Of a stretch of DNA of 24,628 bases, positions 1 to 9,900 are shown one piece after another. The DNA is from Selaginella moellendorffii. Lineage: Eukaryota; Streptophyta; Lycopodiopsida; Selaginellales; Selaginellaceae. A model generated the notes under the pieces. That model saw only the letters and a list, made by a program, of their open reading frames with translations. It ran no database searches and was not told the DNA's origin. Where the stretch lies: NCBI RefSeq assembly GCF_000143415.4, contig NW_003314332.1:959863-984490 (forward strand), in the 5' to 3' direction. Position numbers and translations under genes: made by a program. The first letter of the stretch is position 1. Every line of letters begins with the position of its first letter.

Positions 1-732
1 CGCTTGCTGTGTGACCACTGCCTTCGTGATTAATTCTTGAGCTTGACGCAGTGCAGGTCCCAACACGAGGTCCTCCCCCAAAGGGTTCAGGTCCAGCTCT
101 CTGATTGTGCACATCAATGTTGACTGGAGTTCTTTGCGTACTGGAAGCAAGCTCTATTTCGTTAAAGTGGGATTTATTCAGTAAAATGGGACTAGGTACA
201 AATTTTCAAGTATTTGAAAATGACATGAAATTATATGTTTTTTGTCCAGGGGCTAGACATATCTGGGGCATGGTGACTAGCGCGGTGACTTTGTGTCCAG
301 ACTGAGTCCATCTGGTTGTATAATAAATCTCATTGTCAAGGTGAACAAGCCGAATCTGAAGCTAAAGAAGAGCGATGGCATGCGCGCACACACTATTTGT
401 TTGTTCATTGAGCGTGTGGTGAGCTTTCCAAGATGAACGTCATTCCTATTAGCCAGACATATAACTTAATGGTGAGAACATTTAGATATTATTCAATGTT
501 ATCTTTTTCTAACGAATCTAATTGTGAAGGTGTAGCAAGAGGCATTGCTAGTCTGGAGAAGTCATTTAACTCATTTGACCCTTAGTGTATTTTCATGAAA
601 CTAAATAACATTCATATTATTAAGGAATTTCTCTAGTACCTTTTTTTTACGACATAGAGGCTTGCATTTCTTTCAAAGGTGATTTAGTAAAAGGCCTGAG
701 GGCACATGCCATTCTATTTCTCAGACCAGTAT
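1..732. other. Left flank, no gene recognised
   Basis: AT-rich sequence with no convincing coding frame. It holds half-copies of the dispersed palindrome near 374-393 and 691-713. On the plus strand from about 337 it carries a segment resembling, in inverted orientation, the last exon of the neighbouring minus-strand transposase-like gene: GTGAACAA, one mismatch, then CCGAATCTGAA. It may be the tail of another copy of that gene, but nothing upstream of it was recognised. Confidence 0.4.
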
Positions 733-3404
733 TAAGATATACTAGTGCAAAGGGCCACATGCCATGACGCCTCCTCTGATTCAGATTCGGATTGTTCACC
801 TTGAAATAAAATACATTAGAAACTTAGTAAAGGAATATTAAATCTCACCTTGAACCCGGGTTATGAATGCTCTTGCTGCATCTCTTGCATGGTCTGGCAA
901 GGTGATGGTGGCACTCTGCTTCCGCATCCAACCATGCACAACATTATCCACCGATATGCTCATGCTGGGATCCCTTGGATTCAGCACCCATCTCTTTTCT
1001 AGGCAATCCTTCGTATATCCGGAACTTGGCTTGAACCACTCCACAGTTACATTGAAGGAGTTAGTTTCCGCGTCCTCCTCTGCATCAGTGATGCAGTGCC
1101 CCACCCATATCATTTGTTTTTTATTACTGGGTCTGACAAGCACGACCATTCCTTTGCAGACTTGTACTGGATTGAATGCTGAATCCGGCTTCTTGTTCCT
1201 CGGCCCACAATAGTGATCCTCAACATCGTTATCTGTCACTGCATTTCCAGAGGACATTGTTCCGCTACTATCTGGTGCTCTGGGTTCTGGCCAAAAGGAC
1301 TCTTCCAATTCTTCATATACAACCGGCCCATTTTGGATAGCAGATATAATCTTCTCCCAGTATTCGAGCAAAGGCTTGCACCTCTGAAAATAGGATTCTC
1401 CACCAAACACCAACCCCCTCTTCCAGAAGGCAATATGCTGTCTAATCCCGGCCACTATACTTTCCTGGTCTTTGAGTCCATCCGGGTGCATCGGCCGTGG
1501 GGAACCCTGAGGAATCATAGGTTCCCCAGTTATGGGATCTCTCTTGAAGAGTTCAATGCCGTCCACTGGCAGCCACACTGTGTCCCATTCTCTCATCTTG
1601 TACCTCATCACTGGAGCACCGTCACGCATGCTGAAATGAAACTGAAGAGGCTTGGAGTGGCCAATCAGCGTTTCGGATCCGTCCCTGATGTAGCCTCTTA
1701 CAAACCCCTTAAAGTCTGGAACCTCTGTCACAAGTGCAGCTTCAACAGTGCCTTTGATGCAATTTTGGAATTCATCGTAGAGTTGTGGGAGGGTGAGGAC
1801 ATTGGATCGCCGGAGGGACTCTGCCAGGTGACTGAACATGGCATCGACGTCTTCATGAGTGTGCCCAACCATGAGAAAGCCAAGTGTAACCGTTTCAAAT
1901 ATGCCTTTGGCAACAAGCATCGCCAAGTACGCGAAGACGTACATGTTTTTGTTCTCACTGCCAGCATTGTCTGTTTGGAGCAGAAGATGGGGTGGAAGGC
2001 CACATCGGCCGCAAGAACTTCCTTGAGATTCTGCTTCGTTTGGATGAGGCTGTGCATTCACCGGGCGACCAGCCTCGTCGGAATGGCATGAGGCCTCACG
2101 TGATAACCCTACAATCTGACGGCCAACATATTCACTGGGATGGCATGGGGCCCCACGCGATACTGCAAGCCTTTGCTCCTCCTCCAACTGAACCCTGTAT
2201 GGGGTTCGATCGACAAGGGCCTTATGCAAGGGTTGGCCGTTCAGCTCAGTCTGCGCACTTTGCAGAGACCTTAAGTGTTTTGCTAGGGACGCAATCATCA
2301 TGTTTGCACCCCCGCCACCCCATAGAGGTACAAAGAAGTTCCCAAGAGGCGGGTTTTATGTGGTTGCTGCTCACTACATGTCTCGACAAACCTCTTGAAG
2401 ATTGCCTCTCCATATACAACATGACCCCTGGTTTTGTGCGTACCGTCGTTCCCATGGACTGCCTGTTGAACCCTTTGTTCCTCGAACTCAGTTTTGATTC
2501 TGTAGAATGTGGTTCGAGGGACTCCATAAATGATTCTCCATGCCTTCATGCAGACCAAACCCCTCTGGAAGACCATGCCCCCCACCTGATGTTCTGAAGC
2601 ATCAACAGATGACCGTAATGCCTCATACACAAAATTGCGAGCTGCCTTCCAGGACAATGTCTTGTATCTTGCTCTCTCCTCTTCAATAGCATCCCAATCA
2701 GCATGTTGACAGCACCTCCTCTTGCAACAAGCAACTGTCGAGACCATTCGAACCTCCATCGCTATTTTCTGCCTTTTCGGTTCGTTGCTCAGATCCCTTT
2801 GGCTGTGCTGTAGGAAGGTGTACTTTCTTTTCCCATGAAGAGATGTTCTGTCATCAGTTGTAGTGGTGTTTGATTGTGAATCCTTCACATTCTCAAACAC
2901 TAAATGCCTCAATTTCCACCGCACAATGCTTCCAATAGTCAGACTGTTTTCTTCTGTGTCAACAACCTCTAAAATTGCAACTCCAATATCATCCCAGCCC
3001 AATTCTTGATTAGCAACCGCATCTCTTGGATCGACAACTGTGGCTAAGCCCTCAGCTACCACCTTCCCCTCGGGGTTGTTTAGAAACACCTTTGCCTGAA
3101 TCCATGTAGCACGGTTCTTAAGATCCACGGAGGGAACATGCGTCGCACTTGCGCTGTCCCCAACATCTGCTTTCTTTTGCAGATTTTTCAAGGCAACAAC
3201 AACATTTACCCCGACGACCATCTCTCCTCGTTCAATAGCGACCACATTCCCATCGAAGACAGTCTCTACTGATACAGCAGCATTGCCTTCCCCAAGCCTT
3301 TGACAGTGTATAACAAAGTTCCGATCCATAGACACAAGGGTCCCTTTTGCAACTCTCTTCCCACCATTCAAAATGTAAACCCTTTCCCCAACCCTGAAGG
3401 CCAT
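733..3404 (-). CDS. DUF7869-like transposase/integrase-like protein (frame broken once)
   Basis: Minus-strand gene starting at the ATG at 3404. The first frame (3404-2298, 368 aa) opens with a VGERVYILNGGKRVAKGT module resembling plant transposon DUF8039-type domains, then a Cys-rich CCKRRCC segment and a conserved-looking RxxY...GVPRTTFYR region. It ends in LYLYGVAG. The second frame (to 840) continues with GGANMMIASL, QTDNAGSENKN and GFLMVGHTHEDVDAMFS. These are hallmarks of the RNase-H-fold DUF7869 family, where the Asp and Glu/Asp residues are presumed catalytic. The switch falls on a run of five C at 2309-2313 and one extra base would join the frames, so it is a real indel, a sequencing error or slippage. 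A predicted intron (848-800) leads to a Ser/Glu-rich tail (SESESEEAS) ending at 733. CTTTCAG just before the ATG suggests an upstream exon or UTR intron. Likely a transposon protein; the family name is from memory of motifs. Confidence 0.7.
800..848 (-). other. Predicted 49-nt intron in the transposase-like gene
   Basis: On the minus strand the coding frame runs ...RVQ|GTGAGATT and would hit TAA at once. Removing 848-800 (GTGAG...TTTACTAAG...TTATTTCAAG) joins CAA-G to GTGAACAA in frame and adds about 17 codons of acidic, Ser-rich sequence before a TAA at 735-733. Donor, branch-like CTAAG and acceptor are all present. Confidence 0.6.
2082..2162. repeat. Two copies of the dispersed palindrome inside the transposase frame
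   Basis: Copies at 2082-2106 (GGCATGAGGCCTCACG) and 2139-2162 (GGCATGGGGCCCCACG). On the minus strand they are read as SREASCHSD and SRGAPCHPS. They sit in an insert between the ANMM motif and the TDNAGSENKN motif, a stretch where I expect little conservation. No stop codon is introduced, so the insert is tolerated or is an unrecognised in-frame intron. Confidence 0.65.
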
Positions 3405-3480
3405 TCTGAAAGTGCAGAAAAGAAGTTAAGACCATACAAAAAATGATTGGAGAATGGCCTAAATCATAACATACCAAATA

Positions 3481-3669
3481 GCATGAGGCCACATGCCATT
3501 ATTCAAACATGCTATTGACACCCACGTGAAATTTCGCATTCACAAAATTGGCATGAGGCCTCATGCCATCTTGATATACACACAGCTGCAGGCAAGTAAA
3601 AACATACATGACAATACGCTAGCCATGAAATTGCAAGGGCCCAAGATGGCATGTGGCCTCATGCCATTT
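3481..3669. repeat. Three palindrome copies upstream of the transposase-like gene
   Basis: GGCATGAGGCCTCATGCC at 3550-3567 is a near-perfect palindrome. GATGGCATGTGGCCTCATGCCATTT spans 3645-3669, and GCATGAGGCCACATGCCATT spans 3481-3500. They are spaced 70-100 bp apart in non-coding DNA, so they are not confined to introns or exons. Confidence 0.8.
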
Positions 3670-3761
3670 CTAAATGTGGTCCTAAACCATTCCATGGTGA
3701 ACATACCAGGAAGCACAAGTGCCGAATATCAAGAGGAAGCGGTAGCCACACCAAAGACAGT

Positions 3762-3960
3762 GCCGCTCGCAACACCGCAACTACTCGTAGCGCCGCTCGC
3801 AACACCGCAACTGCTCGTAGCGCCGCTCGCACAAACTGCCACTCGCATAAACTGCCGCTCGCAATGGCGCTCGCAATGCCGCAACCGCTTGTAGACGCAT
3901 AAACCACAGCTCACAACGCCGCTTACACAAGCAGCGCTCACTGCGCTCAGCGGAACCAAG
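3762..3960. repeat. GC-rich 30-bp minisatellite
   Basis: The unit GCCGCTCGCAACACCGCAAC plus ten further bases starts at 3762, 3792 and (degenerating) 3822. Diluted GCTCGC/GCCGC motifs continue to about 3960. It lies some 360 bp upstream of the start of the minus-strand transposase-like gene. Frames read through it on both strands are repeat artefacts. Confidence 0.8.
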
Positions 3961-4690
3961 AACACGGCGCACAAAAATGATAGACCTAGGAATGAGTTCG
4001 AGAATTCAAAAATAACACAAGCTTGAACGTCACATCAAATCCTTTGACAAACCAGATCTTATGATTCCTCTGACAAATTTCAAACTGAGTAGCTTCTAGA
4101 CTTTGCTGTCGGAGGTTGAACTTTGTCACATCATGTCCTTGCCTCGATCCAGCTGTGCTATGTCAGTGATTCGAACTTTGCCATGCCATGTCAGCGATCC
4201 GCGCCAAGATTATTCGCCGTGTAAAGGAATAATTATGCTGTGTGTGTACGTCCATTTATGGCAATATAAGGCCACATGCCATTCAAAGAATAATGCTAGT
4301 CGAGCATCTTTTGGTGCATTTTTGGGTTCAAAATTGCATGAGCCCACACGCTATAAAGTTTATCTGTACCAAAAATAGAAACAGCTTTATTTACTTGGGA
4401 ATTTATACGGCTGAGGCATTTTTAAACTTACAAACACATGCCCTACTTACATTCCTTTGGTTGCTTAAAATTCAAAAATATTATAAACCTTTCTTTTTGC
4501 ATTTTCAATGTTTTCAATTATGGTTTTTGATTTTCGCAGGACCAGCCTAGTAATCTATTTGCATCCCGTCATGTTTATAGCTAGCTTTCGTTTGTCCCCT
4601 TCGCTAGCCTGAGATACATCTGCTCGGCATCTGCCTCTTACAGCATTTGCCTAGAAAGGGCATCTTTCTTCACGCAGCATTTGCCACATG

Positions 4691-4716
4691 TTTAGGGTTT
4701 AGGGTTTAGGGTTTAG
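4691..4716 (+). repeat. Interstitial telomere tract (3.7 x TTTAGGG)
   Basis: TTTAGGG three times plus TTTAG, embedded in unit 1 of the tandem duplication and in the same orientation as the chromosome-end repeats about 20 kb away. Confidence 0.9.
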
Positions 4717-5561
4717 CAATTCAGTAGCTTGATAAACATGCAAATACAGAACTTGATGCAAAATCCTTGGATATGTCACAATGCCCCTAGGACCATAAAC
4801 ACATTTCAATAGAGAGGGTCCTTTCATTTCATAACTCCTTACGTAGATCTTGGTGAAACCAGAGTTAGTGAAGTTGGTTTCTTGTGATCCCGCATCTGAT
4901 TGTGATGTCCCTTTGCAGTGTCGATGGAAAGGTCAATGCACACCAAACTGTAGAATCTTGGAGCAAAATAACGGTCGGATCTATGGCAAATGCCCCTGAA
5001 ACATTGTAAGGCTCGTGTGGTCTCATGTGGTGTCCGATCGAGATGCTTTTTTGTAGGGTCATCAAGAAAGACATTGTATACCATTCTGTAAAATCTAGTT
5101 GCGATCTAACGGTTGGATCTCCAGGAAACTCAAAACAATCTCGCGCGTGTTAGAATATTCTAGGAATATACTCCTATGTGCTCCAAGATTATTCGCCGTG
5201 TAAAGGAATAATTATGCTGTGTCATTTATGGCAATATAAGGCCACACGCCATTCAAAGAATAATGCTAGTCGAGCATTTTTTGGTGCATTTTTGGGTTCA
5301 AAATTGCATGAGCCCACACGCTATAAAGTTTACCTGTACCAAAAATAGAAACAGCTTTATTTACTTGGGAATTTAAGTGGTTGAGGCATTTTTAAACTTA
5401 CAAACACATGCCCTACTTACATTCCTTTGGTTGCTTACATTCCTTTGGTTGCTAGCTTTCGTTTGTCCCCTTCACTAGCCTGAGATACATCTGCTCGGCA
5501 TCTGCCTCTTACAGCATTTGCCCAGAAAGGGCATCTTTCTTCACGCAGCATTTGCCACATG

Positions 5562-5587
5562 TTTAGGGTTTAGGGTTTAGGGTTTAG
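5562..5587 (+). repeat. Interstitial telomere tract, second copy
   Basis: Same 26-base tract in unit 2, with the same flanks (CACATG on the left, CAATTCAG on the right). It was copied by the duplication rather than inserted independently. Confidence 0.9.
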
Positions 5588-6165
5588 CAATTCAGTAGCT
5601 TGATAAACATGCAAATACAGAACTTGATGCAAAATCCTTGGATATGTCACAATGCCCCTAGGACCATAAACACATTTCAATAGAGAGGGTCCTTTCATTT
5701 CATAACTCCTTACGTAGATCTTGGTGAAACCAGAGTTAGTGAAGTTGGTTTCTTGTGATCCCGCATCTGATTGTGATGTCCCTTTGCAGTGTCGATGGAA
5801 AGGTCAATGCACACCAAACTGTGGAATCTTGGAGCAAAATAACGGTCGGATCTATGGCAAATGCCCCTGAAACATTGTAAGGCTCGTGTGGTCTCATGTG
5901 GTGTCCGATCGAGATGCTTCTTTGCAAGGTCATCAAGAAAGACATTGTATACCATTCTGTAAAATCTAGATGCGATCTAACGGTTGGATCTCCAGGAAAC
6001 TCAAAACAATCTCGCGCGTGTCAGAATATTCTAGGAATATACTCCTATGTGCTCCTGAAAATGGCATGCGGCCCCACGCCATTCAAGAGATAACGCCAGA
6101 TGACGCCGAGCATTTTTTGGTGCATTTTTTGGGATCAAAATTGCATGAGCCCACATGCTTGAATG

Positions 6166-6494
6166 TCATCCTCTGACAATTTATTTAGCTGAACATCTGG
6201 CATTTTTGGAAATACAAGATGCTTTGGAATATCCAATCATGCATGGTATAAATATAGCGAGGGTATTAAATGATATCCCAATCATGATCTTTCTTTTGGA
6301 TTTCGCATGCATGCAGTCCGAGGAATGATGACGTTGCGGATTTCTTTTGGATTTCACACATGCGCGCGCCGATCCAGAAATTAATGGTGGCGCCCAAGTC
6401 CGAGAAATGATGACGTGGCGGGATTACCAACCGTTGTGACATTTCGCGCGTGTGAGGTTAGGTTTTGCATTTTGCTTCGTACTCGCGCTCGCAC
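6166..6494. other. Non-coding stretch before the minisatellite
   Basis: No gene recognised. It probably contains the promoter region of the plus-strand gene that starts at 6926. A weak local repeat TTGGATTTC(A/G)CA(T/C) occurs around 6297-6360. No specific promoter element can be defended. Confidence 0.4.
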
Positions 6495-6630
6495 ACTCGC
6501 GCTCGCATCGCGCTCCCACTCGCGCTCGCATCGCCCTCCCACTCGCGCTCGCATCGCGCTCCCACTCGCGCTCGCATCGCGCTCCCACTCGCGCTCGCAT
6601 CGCGCTCCCACTCGCGCTCCCACTTCTCTA
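6495..6630 (+). repeat. 23-bp GC-rich minisatellite
   Basis: Unit ACTCGCGCTCGCATCGCGCT plus CCC begins at 6495, 6518, 6541, 6564, 6587 and (partial) 6610, exactly every 23 bp. Shorter fragments continue to about 6715. Because 23 is not a multiple of 3 and the unit has no stop, all frames stay open here, which explains several spurious reading frames. It precedes the start of the plus-strand gene by about 300 bp. Confidence 0.9.
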
Positions 6631-6925
6631 CAGGTTTCTCGTGTGCATCGGCGTCCACTCGCGCTTGCATCACACTCGCGCTCGCATCGCGCTCGCATCG
6701 CGCTCGTGTGCATCGGCGTCCACTTCAAGACACACCCAGTTTGTAACTTCGCCGCCAACTCCGCCGCCCACTCCGCCACCCACACGCAGCCCACTTGGCG
6801 TCCCGGGAGATTTCAGCGCCACTCTCCAACTGTAAGTGGCAGAGTAGCCTTGCTGCTACGATTCGCTGCACACACAGTGCACATTCGCCAGCGAGTCCGG
6901 TTGTCACGCCTCCATTCGGCTTCAA

Positions 6926-9900
6926 ATGGTAAGTCTTTTAGGCCAAGTAGAAAATGGCATGAGGCCACATGCCATTCAGTAGCAACATTGGCATGCACCG
7001 ATTGGGCTCTCGAGTGCAGTCCGGTTACAGATGGCGTGTAGCCTCACGCCATCTTAGGATGCAGCCTCAAGACATCTGATGCAGTGGTGAATGGCGTGTG
7101 GCCTCACGTTATTTCCAGCTGCTAGCTTTTCTTCTGTCAGCTCTAATTGTTGTGCATTTCTGAACAGGCGAGGAATTGCGTTCTTCTTCCAGCCACTGTC
7201 AATGTGGATGCAGAGAAGGGGGAGGAGCTCACCAATTGGACTTTCGGGATGGAAGGCAAGGATCTGAGGCTGTACAACACAGATGGTGGGAGAAAAGAAT
7301 GCATGGGGATCCTCATCCAAGTGACAGACACTCCATGCAGTTCCATGCAAGAATATGGACTGGCACTTGTGGTAGAGACAGCGTCTGCCTTCAAGATCCA
7401 CCTTGCACATCCTAGCGGCTTCCCGGAGGGGGGCAGCGGCTATGAGGAATTCCTAGAGGGAGCTAGGGAGAGGTTGTCCAGGAGGCCCACAATTTCAAAG
7501 ACGCTGCGGGTCTATGAAGATCACATGGAATCCACGGACCTCACCTACGGCGATGTTCAAAAACTATATTCCAACATTGAGCCGTTGAGAGTGACTCCAG
7601 TTCGCGAAGCAAAGGGGAAGGGGGTCGATCTGGAAACTACCTCGAAGCAGAAAAGGGTGGTCAAGCTCAAGCCGACGTCCGACTCTCCTGCTCCAAAAAA
7701 GAAGCTACTCAGTGATGCCATTGCCTCGGGTTCGAACACTACACCCACCAAAAAGAAGAGCCGCAAAGAGCAGAAAGAGCAAGAAGAGGCAGCAAAAATC
7801 GTCGCAGATAATAGTACTTGTTACTATTCCAACAAAGTATATACAATCGACGTGAGCCGTATCGACATCCAAAGCAAATACAACCACAGGCTAGTATCTG
7901 ATGAGTGGGTGGAGAAATTGAAGCAGAAGATGCTGGCAAGTCCAGTAACACCCGACATCACAGACGTGATCCCCTACTACCAAAAAATGAAGGGCGAGAT
8001 GAGGTTTCCAGACTTGATCAATAGGAAGGTGTTGGACGATCAGAACATCCGGTTCTATGCCGTCTCCGGGCAGCATTCTAGCTTGGCGATGCAAGAGATA
8101 GTTGTGGATATTATGGTGGGCGAGGAGGTGAAGAAAGTCTTCAAGACAAGAGTTGTCCGCCTGATAAAAGGCAACTCGCCCCTCCGATCTATCATATACA
8201 TCTCCCACGCGCAGAATGTCAAGCAAGAAACGTGCTACAAATCGGGTCTGCACGAGACATTGGCACGAACACGGAAGCTCTGGGTTCAACTGAAGAAGCC
8301 ACAAAAACCAGGACAAGGACGTGCACTAGCAACTAGCGCCTGGCAGGTAAGCCTCGTTGTATGTGGCATAGCATGTGGCCTCACGCCATTTCCATTGCAG
8401 GAATTCTCGAGTCTTCTCTCGAAAACACTGGGGGTCAATGACACACTCAGCATCCATAACATTCTACTCGCGACAAAAGTTGTTTTTGACAAATGGGTAG
8501 ATGTGCTGAGGAGGTACCATGACGGGGAGTTGCCAAACTCAATGGGTGTGGAGGACGGCCGGAAGCCCAATGATTTGAAGCTCAACGCCTTGCGTTTCTC
8601 GCGGTCTCTAGACGACGACGACCTTCTGACAGTGGCTAATGCTCTTCTACGTGGTGAGGTTGTCTTCAACAAGACCAAAATGACTCCCGGCCATATTGTG
8701 ACATACGAGGACTTGTGCACGACTCTGAGAGCTCGTGCGCTATTGAAGGATTGGATCTTCGAGCAAGTGGCCGTGGAGAGGGTGAGCATCGACACCACGC
8801 AAGAGATGATGGAAGCGCTGGAGTTGTCAAATGAAGACATCGACGAGTACGTGAAGGGGGCCCCCAAGTTCATCGATCTGCTGCGGGATGCCACGAAAAG
8901 TAAAGCTGAGAAGTTGGATCAGTATCCAAATTTCATTAAGATTGATGTCGACCGCCGGCTTCAGAAACAGCTCGACCCCGCAGCAGAGGCCTATCGAGAA
9001 CCTTACCGGGTATACTTGAATTCGGATGAGGATCAAAGGTGGAGGAGCATCGTTTCCCGCGGAGATGAGCAGGTCAAGAACATCTTTTGTGTGATGGACT
9101 TCACAAACGAGGAGATCACTCATGCAGATGAAGTCAGCTCCATCATTGACTTAATGGTGGGACTTGCGGAGGTGGAATCTTCAGTCCACTATATGATCTA
9201 CGACTCCGAATCCTATCACAAGTTCTGAAAGGCCTTGAACGAGGTGAAGGCTCGGTTGAAAGGCAAGGAGATGCGGGAGATCCATGGGATAATGGCTAAG
9301 AAGAAGATACCGACGAATGTCCGCATCTTCACACTCGCCCTTGTTATTGGTCCTGCAGCAGAGTGGGACTGGAGTGACTTCCCAGCTTCGTTCGACAAGG
9401 CCAATCGAATTGATCTAAGGGAGGTCAATTTACCCGTGCCTGAGGAACTGAAGACGGCTATGGAGCTTTCCAATCCAAAGAAAGCTCCAGGTGCAGCATG
9501 GGAAATGCTCAGCTGGGTCTTCAACGCAATAGCGGGTGGGTCACCTGCTTCCGACTCCAAGGGCAAATGCGTTGTCGAGTACAACTGCGGCGGACTATTC
9601 TTTCGAGCCGCACTACTCAAGGGTGTCCCGTGTGTTGCGGTGACAAACTCCATTGAAGAGGTGACTTCAATGGAGCATATAATTACAGTTGCCAAAGAAA
9701 AACAGTATCTTCTCTGCGAACCTGGTGAGTACGCACTTTAAGTTTAAATGTTATCTCACAAGCTCTGTATGCAGGAGCGTGGCCACCCCCAGATGCTGAA
9801 ACGGCGTTAACAGCTACTGTTGAAGATACCCATGTTGGGCCGAGCTCACAACCTGCACAAGGTAAGGTCATGTGAGGCCTCACGCCATTTTGATTATAGA

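Larger units (their letters stand above)
3405..4203. other. Intergenic region with palindromes and a GC-rich minisatellite
   Basis: No gene recognised. It lies between the divergent genes, next to the start of the minus-strand gene. It contains three clear copies of the dispersed palindrome (3481-3500, 3549-3570, 3645-3669) and the 30-bp repeat described separately. Confidence 0.6.
4204..6165 (+). repeat. Tandem direct duplication (two long units and a partial third)
   Basis: Unit 1 starts at about 4204 (CAAGATTATTCGCCGTGTAA) and runs to about 5182. Unit 2 starts with the same sequence at 5183 and runs to about 6055. Unit 2 lacks roughly 100 bp found at 4460-4570 of unit 1 and has a short local duplication of ACATTCCTTTGGTTGCT. 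A third, partial copy (GAGCATTTTTTGGTGCATTTT, then TTGCATGAGCCCACA) occupies about 6060-6165. Each long unit includes a palindrome half-copy (4266-4284, 5239-5254; the near-complete copy at 6058-6084 opens the third) and a short interstitial telomere tract. No coding function is evident. Confidence 0.85.

Noticed and set aside
863-2091. Long plus-strand open frames (863-1213, 1213-2091)
   Set aside because: They are antisense to the transposase-like frame, which carries recognisable motifs; no motif or start context supports them.
6381-7041. Several overlapping frames on both strands
   Set aside because: Generated by the 23-bp stop-free minisatellite; low-complexity Arg/Ala/Ser/His translations.
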